From assembly GCF_910589235.1 (NCBI RefSeq), contig NC_060965.1, forward strand, positions 3,099,401-3,163,400: a DNA stretch of 64,000 nucleotides, given 5' to 3'. The position numbers and the translations under genes are program-made. Shown piece after piece: positions 1 to 13,708 of this stretch. Origin of the DNA: Vespa crabro (Eukaryota; Arthropoda; Insecta; Hymenoptera; Vespidae). Positions within the stretch are counted from its first letter, which is position 1. Each line of letters begins with the position of its first letter. A model generated the notes under the pieces. That model saw nothing but the letters and a program-made list of their open reading frames with translations, did no database searches and was not told where the DNA came from.

Positions 1-341
1 TATATAGCTTGTTGTGGCACTTAAATAAGATCATTCACTTAATACCATCACAAAATTACCGGTATTGTAGAAGTATTAAATTAATGATGTTTGTTATTAC
101 AATTATTACTATGATAGTCAAAACAATAATTAAAGAATAATTTTTTTTTAACAATTATATAACAAAAATACAGTAATTTTGTATATTTTTACCTTAGTAA
201 TGTAGATACAGGTTGTTTATAATTTACTTTGATATACTTTAAAACTCATTTTTAGATGAAAATATGATATTTTACGACTAAATAGGTTTTGAATCATATA
301 GATCTTTGTCTGCATTACACGTGTGCTCGAACAAGAAAGAG

Positions 342-353
342 GGAGAGAGAGAG

Positions 354-404
<51 letters not shown>
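342..404. repeat. (GA)n array
   Basis: Near-perfect GA units with a few AA or GG interruptions; a second array follows at 472-525. Confidence 0.95.
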
Positions 405-471
405 TAGTAGTCGGAAAACATTTTTCTGCATTTCTCTGGAAATGATCGCAACGATGCTTTTTGGCAGCAAT

Positions 472-525
472 GAGAGAAAGAGAGAAAGAGAGAGAGAGAG
501 GGAGAGAGAGAGAGAGAGAGAGAGA
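472..525. repeat. (GA)n array
   Basis: Interrupted GA units in the same orientation as 342-404, separated by about 70 bases of unique DNA. Confidence 0.95.
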
Positions 526-2327
526 AGTATATTCGCGGTGTGCAACATCGAACCGGCGTAGCCGTGTCATCATAGCAGGGATTATTTTTCTTCGTTACTG
601 CTGTTTTTCCTCTCGAGTAGACCGGTCGTTCTGTCCGCGAGCGCGAGTGACACAGAATTAATTTGCAGCTGCCGCGCAGAACAAGGAATAAATTTCCATT
701 GCTCGTCTCTACGGTCTCTTACCCTTTCTCTCTCATTCTCCCACTCTCTCTTTCTCTCTATCTCTATCTTTTACTCACGCACGAATTTTTGCTCGGATGG
801 GTTAATATTGTTAATAGAAAAATGTCGGAATCAAAAACAACAAAATTCAACTATCGAGTAGTTAATTAAAAGGCTAGGAACTTTGTCGATCGAAGCTATC
901 CTTTCTAATCAATTTGATACCCTCTGAAATAGAAATTCGATGCTTCAGGAAAGTTTATTCGCGAAGATACTTATGTTTCTCTCTTAAGAAGTACGTTGTC
1001 TTTTCAAATTGAAAGAATAACGAAAAATATAATCTACGAAACGAGCTGCTGTGTGGAGATAGATAGAAATTTTTAATTTACATTTTAATTTGAATTTAAT
1101 CGGAGACAGTCGCCAACGTCCTTTGAACGGACGAGAACTCGTCGTACTCTCGTATGAGAGGAAAAGAGAGAGAGAGAGAGAGAGAGACTGTGGATATATC
1201 CGCGAGGTAGAACTTGTACAGAGAGGAGAAGCTTACGATTAACTTTCTCGTTTATCACGCATCCAATTTTTCAGCATGCAAAATGATATACTCTTCGCTA
1301 GGCTCGCAGGTTAGTAATTGTACGTAAGTAGTTCGAAAAATAAGTAACTAAAAAATTTTAAAGTTATAAAATTTACTTGATATTTAATTGTTTGCCGACA
1401 CTTGATTTAATTGTAAATGAAAACTAATGTCCTATATCATATACTTTTTCACTATTCAATTATTGTATTAAATATAATTGTATTGGTTATTTCCTATTCA
1501 TATTCTTGGATAATTAATGAATGTAAAGACCGATTTAAATTACGCTACCATTTTACTTAATCAATTCGGGATAATGGAATCGGGATTTTCATTTGTTATC
1601 TATTTCCTCATTAAGTATTATTAATATTTCGGTCAAATAATTTTCTCTTATAATATATATCTCAACGTTCTTTTCATTAATTATATCTACTGAAAATTAC
1701 GATTATAACCATCCGTAAATATTATCATCAATTTTATCGACTTATATTAATATCAACGCCAAACATTCATTAACTTACATTATTTTTTTCTTTTTTTTTT
1801 TCATTTTCAATCGAATATATATTAAAAGTAATAAAAGAACGAATGCCTTTGCCGGTTATTATTTTTGATAAAATTATTCATTTTAATGATATAGGAAAAT
1901 TCTGGATATGCACTTTGAATTTTTTAGAATAGGATCTTGGAGAGGAGAAAAGAAAAGAAAAAAACAAAGAGAGAAAAAATCTTTCTGTTTTTTTCCTTTT
2001 CTTTTTTTTTTCTTTTTTCTTTTTTTTCTTTTTTTTTTTTTTTTTTTCTTATATATGAGTCCTCTTTCGTCTTTCCTCTCTACAGTAATACTCGTTCTAC
2101 CACTGTCCCTACCGAAGAGGAGGTAAGTTTTCACGCGGGTTAGGCGAGTAATATGAGCTGCCACTCAAGAGGGCGCCCTGTATTACTGGCCGAATAATTA
2201 TGGCAAAGCCCTTGCACGAACATTGCCGGCACCTTCGCAGCTTCAACGAATACATTGTAAGGTTATGACTTTGGATTGTTCGAAGAATAGGAGGAAGAAC
2301 AAGAAGACGAAAGAAAAGGGAAAAAAT

Positions 2328-2332
<5 letters not shown>

Positions 2333-2371
<39 letters not shown>

Positions 2372-2378
2372 GAGAAAG
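2333..2378. repeat. (GA)n array
   Basis: GA units interrupted by two GAT steps. Confidence 0.95.
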
Positions 2379-2664
2379 GACAGATGCACTATTTCATTTC
2401 TGTCACGTGGCTGGATGAGTAATTAAGTTCTCTTATGTTTCTTTTTTTCTTTTATACCGTGTTGAATAACGTACCGAAAAATATATACGTGCTGTAACTA
2501 TTATTGTTAATTTCGATTCTATATTGTCTAAAGAAAGTAGAATTTGTAGGTTGTTTTATGCCCATTCAGAAACCATAGATACATAACTATTTCAGAAAAA
2601 TCAAAACTCATCGTTTTCGTAACGAACTACATCGATAGAGATCTCAATACATAGGAATTAAAAC

Positions 2665-2695
<31 letters not shown>

Positions 2696-3185
2696 AATCA
2701 TAGAATGACCATTGTGGGATGGGCCCTTAGTGTTCCGCGGTAACGTAAACGGTTTTGTTGCTTTTGTACGATCCATACGCGTGATACGTTTTGTCACCGA
2801 TCGGCATACCCTTTTATCCCTTTCTTTCGCACACTAAACCATCTCTGCCTTTCTCTTTCTCTCTCTCTCTCTCTCTCTTTTTATCTATCTCTTATTCACT
2901 AACACACACAAGATTCGTTGAAACGCAAGCTAGCAAAGCTCGTTTGGGAGTCCCGCGTAGCACGATTACGAGCGGCGAAACGCATTTTTCGGATCTATCA
3001 GACTATAACCGTGACTCTCTCGCGTTCGTTTTGTGTTTCGCCCTCATTCGGTAGCCTTCCTTGTCATCGCTCGACACCCCTGTCTAGTCTCCATGCGTCT
3101 CTACCATTTCCTCCTTCTCCTCCTCTCGTGTCTCCTCCATCTCTTTATCACCCACGATATCCACAGTAACCCGCACGAACGTCGT

Positions 3186-3189
<4 letters not shown>

Positions 3190-3237
<48 letters not shown>

Positions 3238-3250
3238 GGACAGAGAGAGG
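3190..3250. repeat. (GA)n array
   Basis: About 30 GA units with one AAA interruption. Confidence 0.95.
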
Positions 3251-3399
3251 GGGTGATAGCGTAGATACCTGCACGAGGTAGCAGCTCTTTGTTTCGTCGT
3301 GTCCGCCATTGTAACCGCTTCCCGTTTGCCAGACTATCGCGATAAACAGCCGGAAAGCCCACGATGAATGACGCGACCACGCTGCAACAGTGTCGTGTG

Positions 3400-3402
<3 letters not shown>

Positions 3403-3439
<37 letters not shown>

Positions 3440-3474
3440 TTCTCTCTCTCTCTCTCTCTCTCATTCTCTCTCTC
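3403..3474. repeat. (TA)n joined to (CT)n
   Basis: Compound microsatellite: TA units to about 3437, then CT units. Confidence 0.95.
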
Positions 3475-4803
3475 TATCTATCTATTCATCTCTATCTTTC
3501 TTTCTCTTTAAACTTTATTTCGTTGGATATACAGAATTTTCCATAATTCATAGTATAACCGTAGTAATTGTGATTCTATGTTAAGAAAAAAGTCGAAAAT
3601 ATGGAAATGCAATTGTTTAATATCCGATCGTAAATATCTCTCAAGGATTGATAATAAGTTATCAATTACAATTTGACGTGTCAATAATTTGGATTATTGT
3701 CTAGGATTCGTAATGATCAATTGTATCATCTTAAATGTATTCAATTGTAAATATCTATAAGGATTCGCTTCGTCTGCACGATTAAGTCCCTTTTTGCAGG
3801 ACTGCTTTTAGCTAATACGATAAATAATAATCTGCCAACACGTCGCCGAGCAATTACGCGCTTACGCGTTATACGCTAAAGGATTCACAGCCGTGAAACT
3901 TGACCGGGAGAGGATAAAAAATGATCTCTCTCGACGATTTACTCAAATGGTTGCATCCTTAGAACTCATTAAGGATTCTTAGAACTTTATCTATCAAATT
4001 AAAATAATTCAGATATATTCATTTACTAATGTAACTTATTTTTATTAATATTGTTTCGTTACGATCGATAATCACGTTATAATAAAAATAATTTTAGATA
4101 ATTACTTTTTGATCGATACAATTGTGGTAAATAATCGAGTTAAAATAAATATAAATCATAGATTTAAAGTAAACCATATATTTAAAGAGATAAATGATGT
4201 TTATGAAAGAATATAAGTGTTCTGACCGTGTGATATAATCACAATAAATCTTATTCGATACGTTCTTCCTTTAATTAATCGTTTCGTTCGATCAGATCGA
4301 GAGGAATGTACAACAACATAATATATTTGCGAAAAAAGTTTTTGTACAGGTGTTCGTTCAGCACTTTCGAGGAAGATGCAAAAGAGAAATTCCACACGTT
4401 TGGGAGAGAAAGAGGAAGAGAGAAATAGAAAGAGTAAGAAAGAGGGAGGAAGGATCGAAAGGTTCTATCTGAACACACATGCATACTAAAAGTACAAGAA
4501 GAAAGCAGGGATTCGATTCTTGTCGTTCGAATTCCACATACTTCGAGCATACCGCTGCAGGAACAGCAAGGACGAACAAAATTCCGTATCGATTCTCATC
4601 GTGATTCATAATCAATAATTCTCACATAGGATTTGTACGTCGACATTCAATCAATTCTGTCTTTATCAATCATTCCTTATAATTCTGAAATATAAATTCG
4701 TCCTAAAAAACTTTCTTGAAGGAAGATACCGAATTGATTATATTTTCCAATAGGACGTGTCTGTTTCCTCCTCCCATTCACATACATTCATAATTTTTTT
4801 ATG

Positions 4804-4805
<2 letters not shown>

Positions 4806-4849
<44 letters not shown>
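4806..4849. repeat. (TA)n array
   Basis: Uninterrupted TA units followed by CA-rich and further TA-rich sequence to about 4885. Confidence 0.95.
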
Positions 4850-4852
<3 letters not shown>

Positions 4853-5285
4853 ACACACACATACACACATATATATATATATATACGATAGGGTGTAACG
4901 AAACAAACACACATGGCCAGTGGCACGAAACGCGAGAAAATAATGTGAGAACGATTTCTTGCCAGGCCGCATCATTATCTCCTCCCACGAGCCCTCATCC
5001 CAGTCACCCCCTTTCTCCACCCTCTCGCCAACGATCGATCTGTCGAGCCGATTCCGAGCCGGGACGGGCCGGCCCCGGACAAGCCTGCAATTACTATCTA
5101 TTATCTCCTGGCGTGGGTGTAGGTATAATCTCGCGATCGTGTCGAGAGCCACTCTGTGTTTCTCTCTCTTCCTCGCCCTCGTATGTACGTTCGTTCGAAA
5201 TGTGCCCGTGCCATGGAAAAGGAGAGCAAATAAAGGGCTTTTGCTCGATAGAGCCTTGAGATCGGACACTTCGAGCGTGTCCATG

Positions 5286-5287
<2 letters not shown>

Positions 5288-5318
<31 letters not shown>
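5288..5318. repeat. (CT)n array
   Basis: About 15 CT units running into a T-rich tail. Confidence 0.95.
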
Positions 5319-5325
<7 letters not shown>

Positions 5326-6637
5326 TTTTTCTATGTAGCTGTTAAAAAGAATTGCCTTCTTCTCGACCCTTCAAGACTTTATATCAGTACTTAGAATCTA
5401 AGGCGTTCTTTGTTTTTCTTAAGGTTTTTTTTATCTCGGCCTTCTTGAGAAGGATATTTCTGATCGAGTGACAACTGTGTGTGATTTGTACATTGGACAC
5501 GTACATTTTAAATATTCATTTATTAATTCCAATAAGTTTTTATCAAATTCTAAAGGGTAATTCGTTTGATTAAAATCAAGATTTTCATCGTAAAAAAGAA
5601 AAAAAAAGAAAGTACGAACTGATTGATGCTGGCAATATCATAATCATTATCATTACTATTATTATTATCGCAATCGGGAAAGTAACATTAATGAATTCAA
5701 AACATCTTCAACATCTTTTCTTTTCCCCTCTTTATCAAACTCCCATCTCCTCAAACTCCTAAGAACCATCCTCCAGTCCCTTTCCCATCACTTCGAGCAA
5801 CACATCCCGTCCTTGTCCCTCAGCAGCAGCAGCAGCTAACCAGTCAGCCATTTCACTTTTAAAGACCCTGTGCAAGCGGGGACACTGAGATTCCAGTTGC
5901 TCGTTTTCTATGGATTTACATTATTTACAAACTGGTTTCTCGCAATGTGAAATAAAAATCATTCTGTCCTTCTCTCCGTTTCTCCTTCTCAACCTTTACC
6001 TCTTCGACTACATTGCCGCCACCTTCGTTTACGACGATTCCCGAGTCCCTTGAATGTTTTCTCTGTATTTATAAGCATGTATCTGTGGGATATTGTCTGT
6101 ATGTTTGAAAGAGGGACGAATTACGTGGAATCATTACGAGTACCTTGAGATATATCCTACAATAATGTTCTCACACTTATTTTCCCTCATACTATTTCTT
6201 TATAAAATAGAGGATATCTCAATCTTAAACAATTTTAGATTTATTATTTTAATCCTCCGATAAAACATGTACTTAGACATGTAATTTAAAGGAGTATAAT
6301 GATTGGAAAATAATAATTTTCTTTTTTATTTTCGAAAGACACCATAACTACATTTTTTATAGTCACTAAAATCTATGGAAAAAAGAGAGAGTAAAAAATA
6401 AAGAGCACAAAGCCCGATATATATCGTACGTATTCGTTCATCCTTCGCTTCGGATTTCGGGGATAGTATCCTCTAATCCCCGGACAAACCCGTCGTTTTT
6501 AATCAACGCCTTTCTGCCGATTAGGATACTTATAATGATCGGTATTTCGCAGACACCCCATATATCATGATTTTAATGATGCCGTAAAAACGTGCTCACG
6601 ATCGTAGACACGAAACGGATATGCAAGAAAAGAAGGT

Positions 6638-6639
<2 letters not shown>

Positions 6640-6686
<47 letters not shown>

Positions 6687-6718
6687 GAAGAGAGTGAGAG
6701 AGAAAGAGAGAAAGAGAG
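6640..6718. repeat. (GA)n array
   Basis: About 20 perfect units followed by an interrupted purine tail; lies about 140 bases left of the MITE. Confidence 0.95.
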
Positions 6719-6861
6719 CTGATGATCGCAGTACGCGTCACCCAATCAGCCGGATGCCCCTGACCGTGGCGAATTAATATAATTTATGAAAATGAGCCTT
6801 ACCGTCTATGGCCACCGATTTGCCCAGCATTCATATTTATAAATGCATATATATGGACATA

Positions 6862-7235
6862 CAGTAGCGTGCAAAAGTTTAAGAGACTTTTAACATTTCC
6901 GATAAATATGTCACGTATATGCATAAGTATACATGTATTACGTGTGTTATATAATTTGGTGCATAGTTGTCGGTGAACGTGTTAAATCGAACGTGGAAAA
7001 TGAAGATAGATATTATTTTATACATTTGCAAATGAAAATAATACAAAAATTTATATAAAAAAAATTGTTCCTACAGTTTTACGTTTCACATTCGGCATAT
7101 TTAACATTCGAAATGATATCTTTTACTTATTCAAATTATATCATTCCATGGAGATTTTATTTTATAAAGTTCCCTAATATTTCTCAATCCGACAATATGT
7201 TCAGATGGATCATTTGAAACTTTTGATTGCTACTG
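6862..7235. mobile_element. Tc1/mariner-like MITE
   Basis: Left end CAGTAGCGTGCAAAAGTTT (6862-6880) and the reverse complement of the right end, CAGTAGCAATCAAAAGTTT (7217-7235), agree at 16 of 19 positions and form terminal inverted repeats. TA flanks both ends (6860-6861, 7236-7237), the usual Tc1/mariner target duplication. The 374-base interior is AT-rich with no transposase frame, so it is non-autonomous. Confidence 0.75.
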
Positions 7236-7237
7236 TA

Positions 7238-7315
7238 TATGTATAATATATATACCTTTAAATTCATATATATGCAGTTTATATTATATCGCACAGAATT
7301 ATGGAGGAAGAGCAA

Positions 7316-7359
<44 letters not shown>

Positions 7360-10300
7360 GCTGTAAGAATTCTATTTTTAAGTTTATGGATAGTAATTAT
7401 CTTTTAAGAACTCGTAGTTTCACTTTCATTCGTAAGTAATTATTTTTCAATTACGACAACGCATTGCTGACGTACGAAGTTATGAGTGATTATAAAAAGT
7501 GATGTAAGCAACAAGATAGTACTTTAAAGTATTTTTTAGATAACATTGGATCATAGCGCGAATATTGGAAATAAATGATTAATTATTCATTCAAATATGA
7601 ATAAATATTGCACACAGTCGAGTATTAATTTATTTTGAAATTTTTTCTTTTAGTTGATTAAATACATAAGAAAAGTGTAAAAGTGCAATTCCAGTGATCT
7701 CGTAGAAAATATACGGAGACAAAAATGATACACAATATATCGTGAGTTTCCTGAAAAAACACGGTATCGTTTTTCTTTCTCCGTACCTGTTCATCGTATT
7801 GTGTCGTTTGCATTTACTATGTACTTTTTAAATATTATTAATTCGTATTTATTGTTTTGTCTATTTACGTCATTGTTAGATTCTATTTTTGTATCATCAT
7901 TATAGCATTACGTGTTTCTATTAATGTTATTTTACTATTAAATATAGTCATTTAAAATGTTTAATTGTCATAGAATAAAGAGAATTGATCCTATAACAAT
8001 GTATTATAGATTGAAAATTGACATATAATATAAGACTAAGAAACCGAAGGAATAGTTAAATAACATAAGGAAACAAAACGACCATTTGCCGATAACTTCG
8101 TTCTTATCTAAAGCGCATAAGTTTCAGGTTTCGAAATTTAAGCATCTAACGAAGGCTATGATTAACGTAATCATATCTCCTTGTTCGAGTTTTTAGTCCA
8201 ATGTAATATATACGAACAAAAGATTTGCATGTCTCTCGTTAAACATGAAAGAGGAAAGGGGAACGTAAACTGTTATCAAACGATTTTCGAAGATATAGAT
8301 TAGGTTAATTTTGAACATTTTGATTAATACAATTTTGATAAATTTAAATGTACATTTAATTATGAATCAAAAATAGTATTACCTTTAATTTATATCTGGT
8401 CTTGGTATTTTAACACATTACTTTTGGTCATTTGTTTATAGCAGATAGGGACATTGTTCTTAGTTCTATGATGTGGTCAGGTAGTATTACTAAAACTAAC
8501 TGCTCAAAGGGTTAACGAGCGTGGCTTGTTAGATTAGCTACCATTATCTTCTCTCGTAGTTCTACTTCGTAACATAAAAAAAATATAGACTTTTTTTCAA
8601 CGCATCTTACCTTGTTAAAAAATTCCTGTCGATAATACAGCTCATTCGCTCATTTTCCTCTATATTTCATTTCCCTGTTCAGTTATCTGTCATACGTTGT
8701 CGTTTAGAGCATAGGCGTATATACATATTATTTTACATAAAGTGAAACAAAAATAAAATGTAAGAAAGGAGAAAAATAATCGTAAAAATGATATAGTTGG
8801 ATGATTCATAAGAGAATTTACAGACGTACCAAGGTCATGAATATAAGTAGAAACATCTAAGGAACTCAGTGACGGGATAAACTCAGCCTTGGCAGTAATT
8901 CATAGCAATTGCAGGAGGCGAGCTGCTAATGTGGGCTTGATATCTCGAGAGGTGCTTCCTCGTTTCTGTTTCTCTCTTTCTCACTTCCTGACCTCATCCG
9001 TCCTTTAAATTCTCGTGCGGTCATCTACCCGTGGAATATTTACCGAAAAAAGAAACAACCTTTTCGGATACTTTCAACGAGGTAACGTTTACAAATTATT
9101 GGAAAAAAAATTTACCGGTCGAACCAATATCTAAATGAAATTTTCGATCATGACAACAATTGAAATTAATTAAGATCACAAAGTTATATTTAAGATTATC
9201 GAAAAGTAATAAAAAAAAATCGTAAAGCTAGATAGATATAAAAAAAAAAAAAAAAAAAGAAAAAGAAAAAAACGGCGACTATTTTGAACAATTCTATTGA
9301 CTATATTACGAATTCTTTTGTCTCTACTCTATAAGTAATGTTGGATACGTCGAAAAAGTTAATGTCTTATGGTATTTCGGATTTAATGGAATTTTCGTGG
9401 AACGTTGGACTTCTATCGATGGAATTTTGGCAGGAATGTAGATTCTAATTAGTGGCAACTCGACGAATAATTATATCTCGAATGGCGGAAATTTAGCGGA
9501 ATGTTCTGGGGCCTAACGGCGAATCCGAAGTTTCAGCCTTCGACGGCAATGGCGGCAAATCCCACGCTCGTTTCTACCTAAATATTTCCTAACGATCTAC
9601 GCTATTCATTAGGTATTATCTCCAACTTGGTATTTCGATCGTTTGTGTTCGTATATGTTACATCCTACGATTCATTAACTCTACCATTCCATCATTCATT
9701 TGATTTGATGCAAAAAATATCCTTTGCCATGGAAAAATTATTAAATTTTAAATAAGTAATTATATATTTGACGGTAAATACGTAAGTTGAAAATATAAAT
9801 GATAAAATAACATGCGGAATCTTTATATTCATAAATGTGATGTGAGTGTTTTAGGGATGCTCGTGTAAAGGATTACTTGTCGACAAAATCTGAGAAAGCA
9901 GAATCCTTGGTAATCTTTCAGAAGGCTTTTAGATTTATTTTTACTTGAAGAATATACCTTGAAAAAGAACTTGCTCGTAATTTTCAAGAAAAGTTGTTAA
10001 AATTAAATGAAAATACTTGAGTATTTTCAAAATTGAAAACAATTACTTAATAATATTCAATTTCAATGATTCTTTCATATAAATGAACATTTTTTATATA
10101 TATTTCATTTACAAAACGATCAATTCGAATTTCAATGTACTTGAGATATCCGGAAGAGAATGAGCATAAGTTCGATTATCGGAGAAAAAAAGAACAAAAA
10201 CCTTAAGGAACTTTAAGATTCAATAAGATTCACAAAGAGAAAGAAAGAGAGAAGGAGAGAGAGAGAGAGAGAGAGGGAGGGAGAGAAGTAAGTACTTATT

Positions 10301-12081
10301 GGCGATGGTATTATAGGCCCAGTACAAGTAAAACTCGAGATCGAATTCGTGTACTGTATGGAGAAACCATACGAGAGAAATCCCAAGGAAATTGAACGCG
10401 ACTCTGTGTTGCGATAATTAATGTTACGCGAGCGGGCAAGTTTCTTAAGTGTGGGTATACCGGTTTCGCGAACCGCCCCGTCGAGCAATAATCAACGGTC
10501 CCGCATATCAAAGGAATCAACTGGATTTTGCCGTTAGTTTAACACTAAGGAACAAAACAAATAGCTGTGTCACGTTATTCTAATTGAGTGGACATAGTAA
10601 AAATCTATAGTTTATGTACGATTGCTTTTTTCATTTATAATGATTTCATTTTCCTAAAATAATGGAATAAAGGTAATAGAATAATTATTGCTGAGAATAT
10701 TATATTATAAATGAACGAACATCTTCCTAATTGGTTCTATTTTAAACTCTTATATGAAATCAAACTCATAACTTGTTTGCAATTTTGATCTGTACTCATT
10801 TATCGGATAAATTTCTATTAAAATCACTCGTAAAGATTTGTTCAATCGACGCAAATCTTAACCAACATATTCTGACCACGTAGCACGCATCGTACATAAC
10901 GGGAGAGTAATAAAACTTGTCGTAAAGGAATCTCTAACGGTTTAATATCAATAAATATATTTTCTGAATAATATACTGTAGTCTTCCCTAGTTTTGAATT
11001 AGCGGAATATTGCATCTCTATGATTAAAAGTATAAGATTATAATTAAAAACTGAAATTTTTTTTTAACATTGACATTGATTATCAAGTTACATTGGAATG
11101 AAATGAATGTAGAGATGATATTAAAATATATGTATATATCGTTTAAGATAATTACAAATTATAATTTGTCTGGAATAATTTTGTCGTTTTATTTTCAAAT
11201 TAAAATACCAAAATGAAATACGCGATGTTGGGCATACTTTTGAATTTTTTCCAAAAAAGCTTTTTACAAAATGAACGATACTCATTCGTTTTGTTTTTTT
11301 TTTCTTTTTTGTGATTGCAAGAATTCAATTATAATAATACTCGAGTGAACAGTACAGATAATGATCTCCAATATCTTTTAATTTTTCATTCAAACAATTT
11401 CAAACATTTTATATTATAAAAATAATTTTCTCTAGAAAAAAGGACAACAACTTTTCATGAATTAATAAATCAATCAAGGAAAAGAAATTAAAATAAATAA
11501 ATAAATTTATTTCAATTTAACAAATCTTTTCTTCTATTTCACATAACTTTATATAAACAACAGTTATTATTTTCAGTTGATATTCAATAAGTTAAATATC
11601 TTTGGAATCCATAAAGTTTTAATTATTTCTAACTTCTCATGCTTTCAATTATAAGTTACTTGAAAGTTGTCCTTCGTGAATAATAACGTTTTGAAGATCT
11701 GCACATTATCCCCAATTCACGTTTCGAGAACAAACTCGAGTACGTTCAATCCAAATTTTGTTTTTCAAAAGTAAAATTTTTTTATTTTTACCATCTCTAT
11801 TAAAAGCCTCCTTTGCAATTTAATACTTACATACATTGTATTGATCTCATAAAATGTGTATGGATCATCAAAAGAGCTGCTTTATTTGCTTTTTGATTGC
11901 GACATTCTCTAAAGGAAAGATAATAAAGTTGAAAAAAAAGTATATATTTCTTCGTAATTTTCGCGTGTTCCCTCGAGTTTCTCCCCTCTTATGTAGAGAA
12001 AAAAGGATCGTTCTAAAGGGATTCAGAGCGCATCTTCGCGAGCGTTTAAAGTCACCAAAATACGCGTAGCATTAACGAGCT
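7238..12081. other. Gene-poor left flank, part 2
   Basis: Mostly AT-rich, with arrays only at 7318-7359 and 10253-10287. 9480-9600 is a less AT-rich block (GGCGGAAATTTAGCGGAATG) without a long frame. I see no gene, RNA or transposon end. Confidence 0.55.
7318..7359. repeat. (GA)n array
   Basis: GA units shortly after the MITE's right end. Confidence 0.95.
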
Positions 12082-12090
12082 TTCTCTCTT

Positions 12091-12146
<56 letters not shown>

Positions 12147-12151
12147 TCTCT
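12082..12151. repeat. (CT)n array
   Basis: About 33 CT units with TTT interruptions at both ends. Confidence 0.95.
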
Positions 12152-12180
12152 TGCTTTTGAAGAATTCCACTCTCTGGTTG

Positions 12181-12310
12181 TACCATGGAACGACGAAAGC
12201 CACGGTTATTTCAGGCCGCTTAATGAAAAGGGGACATTAATTTATAATTTACATTGGGCCAATTAAAGGCCAATTAAATAGCAAGGGGTTTAATTTGCGC
12301 CAGCGAAAGA
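12181..12310. other. Possible conserved non-coding element
   Basis: Several ATTA/TTAAT homeodomain-type cores sit in a short stretch (CTTAATGAAAAGG, GACATTAATTTATAATTTAC, repeated GGCCAATTAAA, GGTTTAATTTGCGCC) immediately after a CT array. The density and complexity are unlike nearby sequence. Only a cross-species alignment can show conservation. Confidence 0.3.
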
Positions 12311-12330
12311 GGCTGCTGTTACTCGGTACT

Positions 12331-12358
12331 GCTTGCTTGCTTGCTTGCTTGCTTGCCT
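12331..12358. repeat. (GCTT)n tetranucleotide array
   Basis: Seven units, the last one GCCT. Confidence 0.9.
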
Positions 12359-13656
12359 GCTTACCCCCACCACTTCACCTTACGCTATACCCGCCCGTGT
12401 GTGCACGTTTTTCCAACGATAAACTGCGGTATCGTATCAAGTAGTGAACTCTCTCGTTGTACGTACGTTTAAAAATAATTTCGTACATATTCCTTAACCA
12501 TGGAAATTCTAGGTCTTTTTTTTTTTTTTTTTGTTCTGAAAAAACCGTTGCTGCAATGGGGAGAAGCGAGCGGAGCATTCATAATAATTGCTAGGAGGAA
12601 AGAATTGAGAGATGTATGTATGTATGTAATAAAATACGTACCTTAAACATGGGAGTTAGATATAAATGACTTACGATGAATAGAAGGAAATAAATTATTC
12701 GTAATATAAAAATTAAATATCATTTATAAAATTGTCGATGTTGATATGTTGACTAATCATTTTTTATTCAATTTAATGAACACTACATATCTTCTAAGTC
12801 CTAAGTTTATATTCTTAACACCCTATACATGATCTTAACGATAGTAGAGAATGTACCGGTTGAGATGATCTCTTCGTTGGGATTTAACGGAAGACTCACC
12901 CACGATCCGTGGGAATGAAAATGACGGGAATGACCTATGAGGTAGTAATCTTTATATTCGTGGCCGGTTCTTAAACGGTTCTTAACTGTATATACGAGAG
13001 AATCAGGATTCAAGGGTAAGGATAGAACGAAGGAAGAGGTGAAACGTCGCCTACGTTGTCAGAAGATGGAGGAGGGAGAGAAAGGAAAAAAATCAAACAC
13101 CACCCCTCACCCCTTTCCCTCCACTAAAGTTGCAGCTCGCCGCTAGCATGGAAACCTGTCCCTAATTGATAGGAAATTCCTGCGCACGGATACCTGCAGG
13201 ATTTTTCAGCGTCCGTAACAGGTTGGAACTGGATACTTCGCGACGATTTGTAACCGTGCGCTTCGACCGTATGCGGCTTGCGTCTCTTCAACTGAGAAAC
13301 TCTTTGACTACTCCCCAACAACGTACCATCATTCGATTGGTTCATTCGTTCATACTCAAAGTGGAAATGGGGTGTTTGTTCTCTTTTTAGTTGAATTTAT
13401 GAAATATCTTTAATGTAGTAAAATAAATTATCGGTTGTAAATGATAAATTTAACGAACGATTGATTTGAATTTTGATTTAAAGAAAGATATGGAGAATTT
13501 AGTGATGCGAAAAAGTGAGTGAGTAAGCAGAAAAATAAGGGAAAGAGAGAGAAAAGACGCAAGATCACGTAGGTGCGTGTGCAATTAACGACAACGAGGT
13601 GAGTATAATGAAGACCGGTCGAGTACTGTCCGTGCTCGAAGAGAAAGGAAAGAAAA

Positions 13657-13660
<4 letters not shown>

Positions 13661-13695
<35 letters not shown>

Positions 13696-13708
13696 AGAGA
13701 GAGGGAGA
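13661..13708. repeat. (GA)n array
   Basis: Purine array inside a roughly 200-base purine-rich stretch. Confidence 0.95.

Larger units (their letters stand above)
1..6861. other. Gene-poor left flank, part 1
   Basis: No coding region can be supported. It alternates AT-rich DNA with purine/pyrimidine arrays listed separately. Poly-T or poly-A runs lie at 1791-1801, 2006-2047 and 2664-2686. 6725-6840 is a moderately GC-balanced block with ATTA motifs that could be conserved non-coding DNA. Open frames here are mostly low-complexity Ser-Leu or Arg-Glu translations of the arrays. Confidence 0.6.

Noticed and set aside
217..573. Long Ser-Leu or Arg-Glu open frames over GA/CT arrays, here and at most arrays in the window
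   Set aside because: Pure dinucleotide repeats stay open in several frames on both strands; there is no domain, splice context or codon bias.
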